A stretch of 64,000 nucleotides of DNA from Strongylocentrotus droebachiensis (Eukaryota > Echinodermata > Echinoidea > Camarodonta > Strongylocentrotidae), in the NCBI GenBank assembly GCA_035222895.1, contig JAVYIG010006522.1:1-64000 (forward strand), read 5' to 3'. A program made the translations under genes and the position numbers. The notes below the pieces were generated by a model. That model was not told the origin of the DNA. It did no database searches and worked only from the letters and a program-made list of their open reading frames with translations. Below, one piece after another: positions 55,215-64,000 of this stretch; positions within the stretch are counted from its first letter, which is position 1; each line of letters opens with the position of its first letter.

Positions 55215-55650
55215 CCTAAGTATTAAAATAAGTACAAAACAAAACAAAAAAATATGTTTTCTCTCTAAAAATATTCTTTTCCTTCTTTTTCACAGATCAC
55301 TTGGAATCTAATTGTTTGATTTCAGACAAGACTGTACTTTGTTTGGATAATATTTTCACTGATCATCTCCACATTAATTTTCTTTCATTACAAAAGTACA
55401 AAACAAAGGAAAAATATATCTCTCTAAAAAATAGACTCTTTATATATATATCACTTGTAATCGACCTAAAGTTACTTTAGAGAAGACTATCGGTCGCTTG
55501 GACAATTTATATTTTTACCTCTTCATTTCCACATTGATTTTCTTTCATTACAAAAGTACAAAACAAAGGAAAATAGTATCTCTCTAAAAATATACTCTTT
55601 AATATATCAACTGTAATCTTCCTAATGTAACTTCAGAATAGACAGTCCAT
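55215..55650 (+). repeat. Direct repeats of about 180 bp
   Basis: CATTACAAAAGTACAAAACA with AAGGAAAA and TATCTCTCTAAAAA recurs at about 55385 and 55547, with a weaker earlier copy near 55230. Confidence 0.85.
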
Positions 55651-55739
55651 GTTTCAGACAATGACATTTTTAACTACGATATCCAAGGTAGGTATTGTGT
55701 GTGTGTGTGTATTTGGGTTTTTACAGACGTCTATCAATC

Positions 55740-55880
55740 AGATATGATTATTTACGTCTGGGGACCGACTTTTAACGTCACCATCTGAAAGACGTGACTC
55801 AGTTTCGAACCTGCGTTCTCGGCTGAATCAGTTTGTAACTTCCACTGTTAGCTGGATTACAGGCGCACGCCACATCGCCT
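55740..55880 (-). mobile_element. Pol III element with SRP (7SL) RNA-like head
   Basis: On the - strand the head GTGGCGTGCGCCTGTAATCC followed by AGCTA closely follows the 5' domain of SRP RNA (GTGGCGCGTGCCTGTAGTCC, CAGCTA in human). GCAGGTTCGAAACTGAGTC, about 60 bases on, has a tRNA-type B box. Probably a SINE with a 7SL-like or convergent head. Short match, so tentative. Confidence 0.45.
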
Positions 55881-56204
55881 AGTATTGATTAAACGCACTA
55901 ACTTTAGTCCAGGGTTTATACCAGATTTAGTCCGGTGAGTGCCAAGTGTCAACGTCTCCATTCCTTTTATTTTAAATACCAAGTGATTCAGTAGCCAAAT
56001 AAATAAACAAATACAAATTGTGTTACCATGAAATCCAATTCCCTCTTTCATTTCAAGACTGTATTCATTTAATTTTCTCATTATGTTGCAGAATTACAGT
56101 ACTTTCAAAGGATGAAAAGCATAATGCTTGACTTGGCGCTCCATAAGTCAATAAAGAAATCTAAACCCTGTTCAGCTTTAAGAGTCCACCTAAAGCACTC
56201 ATAT

Positions 56205-57035
56205 AATAAGGAGCCTTGAGCGTTGGTCACTTTTAAAAATGGTGATGTGAAGGTTGTCTAAAGATAATACTACCTGAGCTCAATATGACATGATAAACTC
56301 TAAAATACCGTACACTGAATGTTGTATGGGATTAAGTACACAATTTAAGCATTGAGTTTTTCCACTTTCCAAAATGGTGACGTGAAGGTTGTCTAAAGAT
56401 AATACTACCTGAGCTCAATATGACATGATAAACTCTAACATACCGTACACTGAATGTTGTATGGGATTAAGTACACAATTTGAAGCCTTGAGTTTTTCCA
56501 CTTTCCAAAATGGTGACGTGAAGGTTGTCTAAAGATAATACTACCTGAGCTCAATATGACATGATAAACTCTAACATACCGTACACTGAATGTTGTATGG
56601 GATTAAGTACACAATTTGAAGCCTTGAGTTTTTCCACTTTCCAAAATGGTGACGTGAAGGTTGTCTAAAGATAATACTACCTGAGCTCAATATGACATGA
56701 TAAACTCTAAAATACTGTACACTGAATGTTGTATGGGATTAAGTACACAATTTGAAGGAGCCTTGAGCTTTTCCACTTTCCAAAATGGTGACGTGAAGGT
56801 TGTCTAAAGATAATACTACCTGAGTTCAATATGACATGATAAACTCTCACATACACTGAATGTTGTATCAGTATGGGATTAAGTACACAATTTGAAGCCT
56901 TGAGCGTTTCCACTTTCCAAAATGGTGACATGTAAGTTGTCTAAATATAATACTACCAAATTCAAGATGACATGATAAACTCTCACACACACACTAAATG
57001 CTGTAAGAGATTAAGTACAAAATTGAAATATTAAT
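56205..57035 (+). repeat. 136-bp tandem array, about 6 copies
   Basis: Units contain CCACTTTCCAAAATGGTGAC, GTGAAGGTTGTCTAAAGATA, ATACTACCTGAGCTCAATAT and GGGATTAAGTACACAATTTG. CCACTTTCC recurs at about 56362, 56498, 56634, 56773 and 56910. The middle copies are nearly identical, the end copies diverged. Ends about 120 bases past the TMEM64 stop on the - strand. Confidence 0.95.
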
Positions 57036-57151
57036 TATACAAAAATACTATTCCCCAAATCTTTGTAAAATATAGAATCTAAGTACATATGACGCATTGG
57101 TAGAACAAAAACTAAATACATTGCAGACAATGGCAGTTTTGGAATTCTGTG

Positions 57152-57403
57152 TTATACCATAAAGATTGCTTGAGAGTCATTGCAATGAGAGTTATGTGAA
57201 TACATGATGGGATCAGTCTGACCGTCGCTTGTCAACTTTGGTCCATTTTCTGAAGGTTGACCTATGACCTGATCCTGAGATGATCCAGCTATTTTGAAGG
57301 GCAGTGTATTTGACATGGTTTTATGATGGTTGTTTAGCTTTCTATGTAGCTCTCTCTGTGCCATTCTCAACACATAAACTGACAGAGCAAAACTGAAAAG
57401 TAC
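57152..57403 (-). CDS. TMEM64: TMEM64 exon 4
   Basis: Acceptor ttcacag. VLFSFALSVYVLRMAQRELH, then a hydrophilic tail ending SQAIFMV and TAA at 57154-57152. Confidence 0.92.
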   Translation of the reverse strand, partial: VLFSFALSVYVLRMAQRELHRKLNNHHKTMSNTLPFKIAGSSQDQVIGQPSENGPKLTSDGQTDPIMYSHNSHCNDSQAIFMV

Positions 57404-57901
57404 CTGTGAAGAAAAAGAAAACAGAAATTCAAACGAGATAAGAATTTGTCACTGAAGACGAATGAGGTCGTCTGGAGGTATTGATAAGGATCTCATATGG
57501 GGAGATGAAGAGAGAGAGAGAGAGAGAGTTGGCAGTAGATAGATATAAAGAAGGAGAGAGGGAGACAGTTATAGTCACATAAAAAAATACATGAGCTGGA
57601 CAGATAAGAGGGATAAAAGAGGAATCAGAATGCATGCACTTGGAAGGAGAGAAGATGGAAAGGAAACATGATAGGGGTGAAATAAGAATACAAAGGGTAA
57701 AGGGAAGAGCTAGAGAAAATTAAGGAACATTACAAGACTTAAAAGAGGGAGAACAAGAACCAGAGGCGGGAAAGGGAGAAGGTGAGAGAGAAGAAAAAGA
57801 AAAGGGCAGAGTGAGAGGGAGACATAGCAAGAGAAGAAGAGGGAGGCAAGGCAAGAGAGGTAGAGGGAGACAGAGAGAGTGAAAAAGTAGAGAGAGGGAG
57901 G

Positions 57902-57941
<40 letters not shown>

Positions 57942-58065
57942 GTGAACAAGAGAAGTAGAGGGGGCAGAACAAGAGAGAGATAGGGGTGAAATAAGAATAC
58001 AAAGGGTAAAGGGAAGAGCTAGAGTAGAGGGAGACAGAGAGAGTGAAAAAGTAGAGAGAGGGAGG

Positions 58066-58111
<46 letters not shown>

Positions 58112-58136
58112 GTGAACAAGAGAAGTAGAGGGGGCA

Positions 58137-58173
<37 letters not shown>

Positions 58174-61100
58174 AGGGAGAGAGATGATAATGTTCTACCC
58201 TACCTGAGCCATAAGTAACAAGGACGATGATTGTTGATTCTTGATGTCTTGGACGGAGCGGAGGGATGATCCCATGTAGGAATTGAGGAACTGAGTAGGA
58301 AGAAGGCCTAGGAACGATGCCAACATAAACGTTGATACACGCACATTGGACAGCTGTTGATGATAATAGATGACATAAATTTGCATCTCAAGTGTGGAAA
58401 ATGTCCCACGCATTGGCATACATGTACATAGTCTAAGTTTCCCTATTTAGTAAAAATTAAGAGAACATTCAATATTGGCATAAAAGGATGTTCATAATTA
58501 CAGCTGACCTTGCAAACTATAAATCAATGGACAGATATTTGTACAGGTGTAACACACTCTAATTTCTTCAGATTGATCATTATGAATCAATATGGTTGAA
58601 AGCACACCATTCTTAATAATTCATCAGGCACAGTGTTGGCACAAACTGGATATAGTCTGGATTATCAATTAAAAAACAAGATACTTGAACTTCACATTTT
58701 ACATCTGGACACAATTCAAAGTGGAAAGTCACAAACGTATGGTTGAAACATGAAAACAAATGCACATGTATGATAATTGTATTTAAAGTGTTAATAACTA
58801 GATGATATACATGTAATTGTACAGACCAGATTTAGTTCTCAAGTTGAATATATATTTTAACCCAGGTGATTTAAATGGATACCTGGCAGGAATTATAATT
58901 CCTTGAAATGCTGGAGCGCTGTAATGGCAGCTAGGCCAAAGCCGGGGTAATAACAAATGCGCCTCGGAATAGAATTTCTAAATAGACGGCGCTATAGAAA
59001 TGCCTATTATTATTATCATTATTATTAAAAAGTGGTTCAGTTTCCATACAATACTTACTGCAAAGACTCCATTCTGTATCCCGAAAGGTATAGGGGTCAG
59101 CCTAGTCAGAGCAATGACCTGAAATCCATGATCGCCTTCTACCACCCTCACAATCATCTCCAGCTTCTCGTTCATCAGGTTCCGTCTGATCAGGGAGCTG
59201 AGTAACGTTCTACACACAAGCAACGCACACGAGGATCCAATGGCTACCGTCACTATGACAACGAATGTTCCAAAGGCGGGGCCGAAGCGGTACCCCGCAA
59301 TGACGTTGACCAGGATGTAGCCCCATGTCATGGGGAAGGAGAGGAAGATGAAGAGGACAAGGAAGAAGAGGAAACTCTCCGCATCACCAGAGTCGAGAAG
59401 CCATGATAAAATTAGCTCCACCTGAGAATATTAGAAAGGAACATACAGGTATATGTTAATTTCTCTAAAAGAAAAACAGTTATAATTCATATGAAGTAGA
59501 CTTTAATTGTCACTTGAAGTTGTGTATGATTGGAAAAAAAACATTTTTAAAAGAGAGAAAGAAATATACAAACAGAAAAGAGAGAAAGAAATATACAAAC
59601 AGAAAAGAGAGAAATACACAAACAGAAAAGAGAGAAATATATACAAAAGGAAGATATATTACAAAAGCCAGAAATATATTAGAGAATGATATCATAGACA
59701 ATTATAGAGAAGAGAAATATAAAACAGATAAAATATAAAGACAAGAGAAATATACAAAAAGAGAGAAATACCACAAGAGAAAGAAAGACAATATGGGTAA
59801 TGAGAAGTACATGTACACAAATCCTGATAAAGTTTGAAAAGAGCAGCCCTAAAGAAATGTGAAAATCGATTCCGAGTAGAAAATTGTTGACAGCAATTAA
59901 AATCCATAAATAATGATAAATCACAAGAATTGATTATCAAGTAAAAAGGGGAGTACTGGTACATTTCGTCAGCAATGGCTTAATTTGAGCAAACAGAGAT
60001 AACTACATACAGTGTAGTACATAAACAAATTATTCAAATGATACAAATATTTAAATGAACAGTGAAAATAAAGAAAAGGGGAAATATGAAACATGATAAC
60101 CTACTCCACTATATTGGGCATACTTTCTGAATTGTATTAATAATATTCAAATAATGAATGGTTATGAGTTCAATAGTGCGAATATTTTCATGAGTTGAAA
60201 GATTAACATTCTATTCAACGAGGCGTCAGCCGAGTTGAATAGAATTAACGTTAATCTTTCAACGAATGAAAATATTTGCATTATTGAACGAATGAAAAAC
60301 ATTCATTATTTGATTTATACAACATCGAAAAAGATCTAATAGAACGTTAATCAACAAATTATGCTTTACTCCTTATATTAAAGATAAATTAAAGTTGGAG
60401 TCAAGCCTTCTCGATTACATTGAGATTGCCTTCGCGTCAGATACACGCAGGGATACGCGCGCGCACAACTGAGAGGTACGCAGTCTGCATATAACCAAAA
60501 ATGCACGGCGCATATAACCAAAAATGCACGACCGTGCAATATACCATCTATTAAATATCATGTGACCAACAATCCTCCAATCAAATGACAAGGATCCACG
60601 TAGGTGTTGTATAATATCCACTATTTAATAGTTCTGAGAAGAGACGCACATGTTGTGTGGGTAATTATAGATTAAAGTATGCACACCAGATGGTCAAATA
60701 TTTGCTTCAGATTTTCAGGGTTATTAATGTTAGATCTCATTCGTCCTACACATCCTGTAAAAGAGAGTTGAGGTAGTTAGATATTTTTTCCCAGTACTGC
60801 ATTGGATTAAAACAGACTAAAATAGTAACTACAAAAATAAAAATACATACATGTATAGCTCATTCATAGTACAGGTTTATTTGGTTAAATATAAATTGTA
60901 AAATAATTATAAGGCCAGACATGTAAAAATTTGTTCCAAATGTATCAAATTGTAGTATATAAATTAGTGCACAATCAATCATGGATGGTTATTCCTGCCA
61001 CTAAAAGCAGTAGCAAATTCCTTCAATCAATCATTATTCCATTTTTTTTTTTTTAAACATACAGTAAGTTAATATTCTTAGTTTTTAAGGAAGAAGCAGA

Positions 61101-61482
61101 AAAGAATAAAGAAGAAAAAAAAGCTAAGATTTAATCTTACCTCTTGCTGGAAAAGAAGGAACGTTGAGAGTCCTATCAGTGAGATGGCCGAGTAAGCCGT
61201 CAACCTAGGACACACCTTGACACAGGGAAGCTTCCCCACGGCAGACGACAGACACGACCCTTGACCCGACGTCCCTGCGGCGCTCACGACCAGCTCTTTA
61301 GAACAGCATGGCTGCAGCCTTGAGCAGCAGGCATGCAAGCCCCCAAAGTGGCATATATGTCCAGAGGTTGTAGTGGTGGCCGCCGTAGACACCCCTCCCC
61401 CTGCGGACACACAGCTGTGGCAGCAACTCAAGGATTGGACGTTTGACGATATCGCCCCTAGACAGAGACACTTCAGAACCAT
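57152..61482 (-). CDS. TMEM64: TMEM64 (VTT/SNARE-associated Golgi domain membrane protein)
   Basis: TMEM64 is a multi-pass VTT (DedA/TVP38-like) protein of ER/Golgi membranes; the family has scramblase-related roles, and TMEM64 is linked to calcium and Wnt signalling in mammals. Exons on the - strand: 61482-61141, 59421-59059, 58353-58204 and 57403-57152, total 369 codons with TAA, all phase 0. The N-terminus (1-114) is cysteine-rich and ends in a hydrophobic segment (AYSAISLIGLSTFLLF). Exon 2 carries FLFFLVLFIFLSFPMTWGYI, the VTT motif NVIAGYRFGPAFGTF and ALTRLTPIPFGIQNGVFA; exon 3 LGLLPTQFLNSYMGSSLR; exon 4 a last hydrophobic segment and a polar tail. Human TMEM64 has about 380 residues. 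ATG at 61482 is the first after an in-frame upstream TAG. Confidence 0.94.
57505..58186 (+). repeat. GA-rich block with a 309-bp internal duplication
   Basis: Purine-rich microsatellite filling most of TMEM64 intron 3. ATAGGGGTGAAATAAGAATA with CAAAGGGTAAAGGGAAGAG occurs at 57671 and 57980, and AGTGAACAAGAGAAGTAGAG also occurs twice. Long Ser/Leu-rich open frames on the - strand are artefacts of it. Confidence 0.95.
58204..58353 (-). CDS. TMEM64: TMEM64 exon 3
   Basis: Acceptor caacag, donor gtaggg. LSNVRVSTFMLASFLGLLPT and QFLNSYMGSSLRSVQD. Confidence 0.94.
58860..59035 (-). repeat. (AAT)n-linked interspersed repeat
   Basis: On the - strand: AATAATAATAGGCATTTCTA then TAGCGCCGTCTATTTAGAA and AGCTGCCATTACAGCGCTCC. 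Resembles the start of the 25628 repeat. In TMEM64 intron 2. Confidence 0.5.
59059..59421 (-). CDS. TMEM64: TMEM64 exon 2 (VTT core)
   Basis: Acceptor tctcag, donor gtaagt. Starts VELILSWLLDSGDAESFLFF, ends GIQNGVFA; contains VEGDHGFQVIALTRLTPIPF. The GTG at 59421 is internal valine. Confidence 0.95.
59540..59775 (+). repeat. GAGAAA-rich short tandem repeat
   Basis: AGAGAAAGAAATATACAAAC repeated several times in TMEM64 intron 1; period about 24. Confidence 0.85.
60146..60313. mobile_element. Fold-back element of 168 bp
   Basis: TCAAATAATGAATG pairs with CATTCATTATTTGA; TTGAAAGATTAAC pairs with GTTAATCTTTCAA; tip ATTCAACGAGGCGTCAGCCGAGTTGAAT. Confidence 0.85.
61141..61482 (-). CDS. TMEM64: TMEM64 exon 1
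   Basis: ATG at 61482-61480, donor gtaaga. MVLKCLCLGAISSNVQSLSC and many more cysteines, then CPRLTAYSAISLIGLSTFLL and FQQE. Less conserved than exons 2-4; the start is inferred from the upstream stop. Confidence 0.85.
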
Positions 61483-62525
61483 GTTGCAGCTACTTGGTGC
61501 CGTACTGTTTGACAATGCAGCTAGTCTCCTTGTATAAGCTAGCTACTACAGTGACTTCTATCAAAACAATGTTATCGAGAACTATCACCACCCCTCCATG
61601 TAGGTCACATGTCAATGCAGAAAGCCACAATGTTTTTCTGCCGGACAATATAGATTATAGAGTGATCTTCTGAAAAGCGATAGCGTTATCTGGATTGTTA
61701 TCTTAAGCTTAAAACAATCAGGAAATGTTTACATCAACTGACACAAATGACACATAGGGCATATGCTGGTGTGTTCATGCAGAATCAATGCAACGTTATT
61801 AACTGCAAATGTCAATACACCTCCAATATTACTGATTTCATGCTCGGCTGTGCAGCTAAAGAGCTGCATTTTTTAACGTTTGGTTGAAGTGATTCATCAA
61901 TATTTAATCTCATCATTTAAGTCATTCACCACTCCTTCATGCTTCCACTGTTGGTAATCTTGTGCAAAGTGTTCCCCTCAGCTTAAACTGTAGACACTAC
62001 ACTTAAAAAATCAAAGCATGGCCATGGGATGATTGGGATCCGTGTCCAAGTCATATAAAAGAAAGAAAAAAAGAAAATGATATTGAAAACATATTTTTCA
62101 ATGTTATGACTAACAAAAATGTACATGTACACACATCATCAGTACTGCACATCAAACACATTATAACAATTATTAACCCATTAAGTTAACCATTATTAAC
62201 CGGTAAGCCTATAATTACCGGATGGCTTAAACCTGTTATTGTGGATGAAAATGAAACTAGTACAATTCAATAGGCAATGACGTCAGTTTCTTGAAAAACA
62301 CTTGAAAATATGAAGGTGGGTCAAAGGGTACTGCCATACCGTAGTCATGCATATTTCTTAATGAATGGTTTACTGCCTCCCTTCCCCAAGTGTCCAGAAA
62401 TTAATTACATCGTCGAAAAGTAATAAGACAAGTCAATCTTGGTGCCCTGGAAGCTTTTGTGAGCTTGTCTGACAAAGCAACAATCACTACTTGCAATTTA
62501 GATTGCATCCATAGAGATAGAGCTT

Positions 62526-62763
62526 ATTATATCCTGCATCAAAAATGTGTTGGCTTTTGATTGGTTGAGAGGTCGTTTATGACCAGAAATATTTGAACTA
62601 TTTTTAGAAAGTACTATATGAGAGTACTATTTGGGAGTTTAAAAAAATGTGATTTTTTTTTTTTAATTGAATTTTTTTTGTTCTTCATCTTTTTAGATAA
62701 AAATTGACATTTTTGTTTTTATTTTTTTTTAAAAATAAAATAAAATGTTGATGCAGGATATAA
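62526..62763. mobile_element. Fold-back MITE, TATATCCTGCATCA ends
   Basis: TTATATCCTGCATCAAAAAT at the left, TGTTGATGCAGGATATAA at the right; the middle is A/T homopolymer-rich. Confidence 0.75.
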
Positions 62764-62787
62764 AACAAATATACCATGCCTTCTATT

Positions 62788-62873
62788 TGAGGTACTGGTT
62801 AAAACTATGGGCCTCGGTGACTCCAAAAGTACCATTTGCTATTGGAGTCACCTCTTGCGCATAGTTTTAACCA
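62788..62873. repeat. Short hairpin
   Basis: GGTTAAAACTATGGGCCTCG with GTGACTCCA at the left pairs with TGGAGTCACCTCTTGCGCAT and AGTTTTAACC at the right; loop AAAGTACCATTTGCTAT. Confidence 0.8.
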
Positions 62874-62923
62874 TAACCTCTCAAGACAGTGTATATTTGT
62901 ATACTATCTTAAATAAACATAAA

Positions 62924-62990
62924 TTAAATAGTTAATCATTGGGGGTCAAACTCATTAAATAGTTAATCGTTGGGGTCAAACTCATTATAA
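62924..62990 (+). repeat. Direct repeat, 31 bp x 2
   Basis: ATTAAATAGTTAATCATTGG with GGGTCAAACTC is followed at once by a near-identical second copy. Confidence 0.9.
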
Positions 62991-63171
62991 ATATGAGTTT
63001 AATTGTAACGCTGGGCCAGTTCACGTTTCACACGCTGGTCTATCGGTATATATTAATTGTGCAGACTCCCTCTTGTTTACACTGCATGTACTGTATCATG
63101 AAGCAGGGGCAGATGGTAAGCTATGACAATGGGTTTCAAAAGTGGGTGCACATTAGGCCAATATAGGCCAT

Positions 63172-63422
63172 TCTTCGTGAAGTGCATCAAAACACATTAT
63201 TTCATACACCTCATTGTTAAGAATAATTGTATTTCAATAGTCAGAATACAAACTCCAGCTAATGTTGTACATGTAGCTAGGGTAAGCCACTAAACCATAA
63301 TGTTTGTCCTACCTAGCAACTGTAATACAAATAGCAAGCAATTCCCATTCTGACTATTGACAATAATTTGTAAAATGAATGCAATCATTTGCATTGAGGC
63401 ACTTCACAAGGTCATGCATTAA
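63172..63422. mobile_element. Fold-back MITE, GAGGCACTTC family, copy 2
   Basis: TTCGTGAAGTGCATCAA with TTTCAATAGTCAGAAT on the left mirrors ATTCTGACTATTGACAA and TTGAGGCACTTCACAAGG on the right. Longer relative of 6628-6784. Confidence 0.7.
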
Positions 63423-64000
63423 ACATACAATGCAACTCTAGGCACATTACACATGTACCGGTAGGACATGTAGGTCCATGATGTGACACAATTACACAAA
63501 GTACATGACTGTGAATATTTAAGGTCTACCTCATACTTTCAAACAGAATAGCTAGCTGTTAAAATTTTATAAAGATGATATTGAGTTTTGATTTAGGAGC
63601 CACATTTTTGAGAAATATTGGCTTATAAAATTAGTTCTGTATAGAGTAACATTCAGTAGATGGTTTGTTTGTATCACCAAAATAAGTTAACTAGAAAAAA
63701 AATGCTGAAAATCACATTCTGCAAATACAACTGTCACACAGAGACCATGTGTCATACCAAGCAGTAGATTTGGGCCATGATCGACTATCACATGTAAGGA
63801 TTATCAATCTGATTTCCTCATCTATTTCCTTATTAAGGATAAAACCAAGGATATCATTCTAAGATAACCTTGTACTCCAACACGTGTTTTCCTATGACAA
63901 TGACTTCTACATTTCTGTAGGTATCGTGTGGATTAGTCTACAGTAGATCATAGGATTAGGAAAGAGACTATAAGCATTTAAACACTGGTACTTCTTTTAC

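Larger units (their letters stand above)
61483..64000. other. Upstream of TMEM64, no further gene seen
   Basis: Contains the TMEM64 5' UTR and promoter side and several repeats, listed separately. No exon of a further gene was recognised up to the window end. Confidence 0.6.

Noticed and set aside
55840-55880. Human Alu contamination
   Set aside because: Only about 25 bases resemble Alu/7SL; the flanking sequence is unlike Alu and the assembly context is continuous.
57720-58142. Long Ser/Leu/Pro open frames on the - strand (up to 140 codons)
   Set aside because: They are read-through of the GA/TC microsatellite inside TMEM64 intron 3; all three frames are open and low-complexity.
61483-61515. 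Upstream extension of TMEM64 exon 1
   Set aside because: It would start at TTG; the first ATG after the in-frame TAG is at 61482.

Overview
This window looks like nuclear DNA of a marine invertebrate, most likely an echinoderm of the sea-urchin type. It is AT-rich, with intron-split genes, GT-AG splice sites, long introns, very many fold-back DNA elements, tRNA-derived SINEs, and a striking excess of the octamer TACATGTA. The phylum call is an inference from this repeat style and from protein similarity recalled by eye; no search was run.

Four protein-coding genes are supported exon by exon with consistent splice phases. (1) MAF1, the repressor of RNA polymerase III, + strand, five exons 594-4211; the first exon lies off the left edge. 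(2) PFDN4, prefoldin subunit 4, - strand, four exons 12978-8872, convergent with MAF1; its third intron is a textbook U12-type AT-AC intron. (3) An NDRG-family pseudo-hydrolase, + strand, from a candidate first coding exon at 16683 (or an internal ATG at 26900) to 48528. (4) TMEM64, a VTT/SNARE-associated Golgi-type membrane protein, - strand, four exons 61482-57152, convergent with NDRG.

Nearly all the rest is repeats. 21452-25447 is one 4-kb TIR element with a 6-bp target duplication that carries four tandem-repeat arrays. 31917-35526 in an NDRG intron is a large fold-back element with an ACCT target duplication, into which a 1.7-kb TIR element with a broken BED-type zinc finger has inserted. 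Two elements (16917-18373 and 30420-30958) are bounded by TTAA, and another TIR element lies at 43141-44154. There are several small fold-back families with two or three copies each, two tRNA-Thr-derived SINEs, one pol III element whose head resembles SRP (7SL) RNA, a LINE 3' end, a 136-bp tandem array and GA-rich microsatellites.

The four genes do not form a pathway: they act in pol III control, chaperone assembly, stress/differentiation signalling and Golgi/ER membranes. The interesting content is the minor-spliceosome intron and the layered transposon structure. No prokaryotic features, CRISPR arrays or viral genes were seen.
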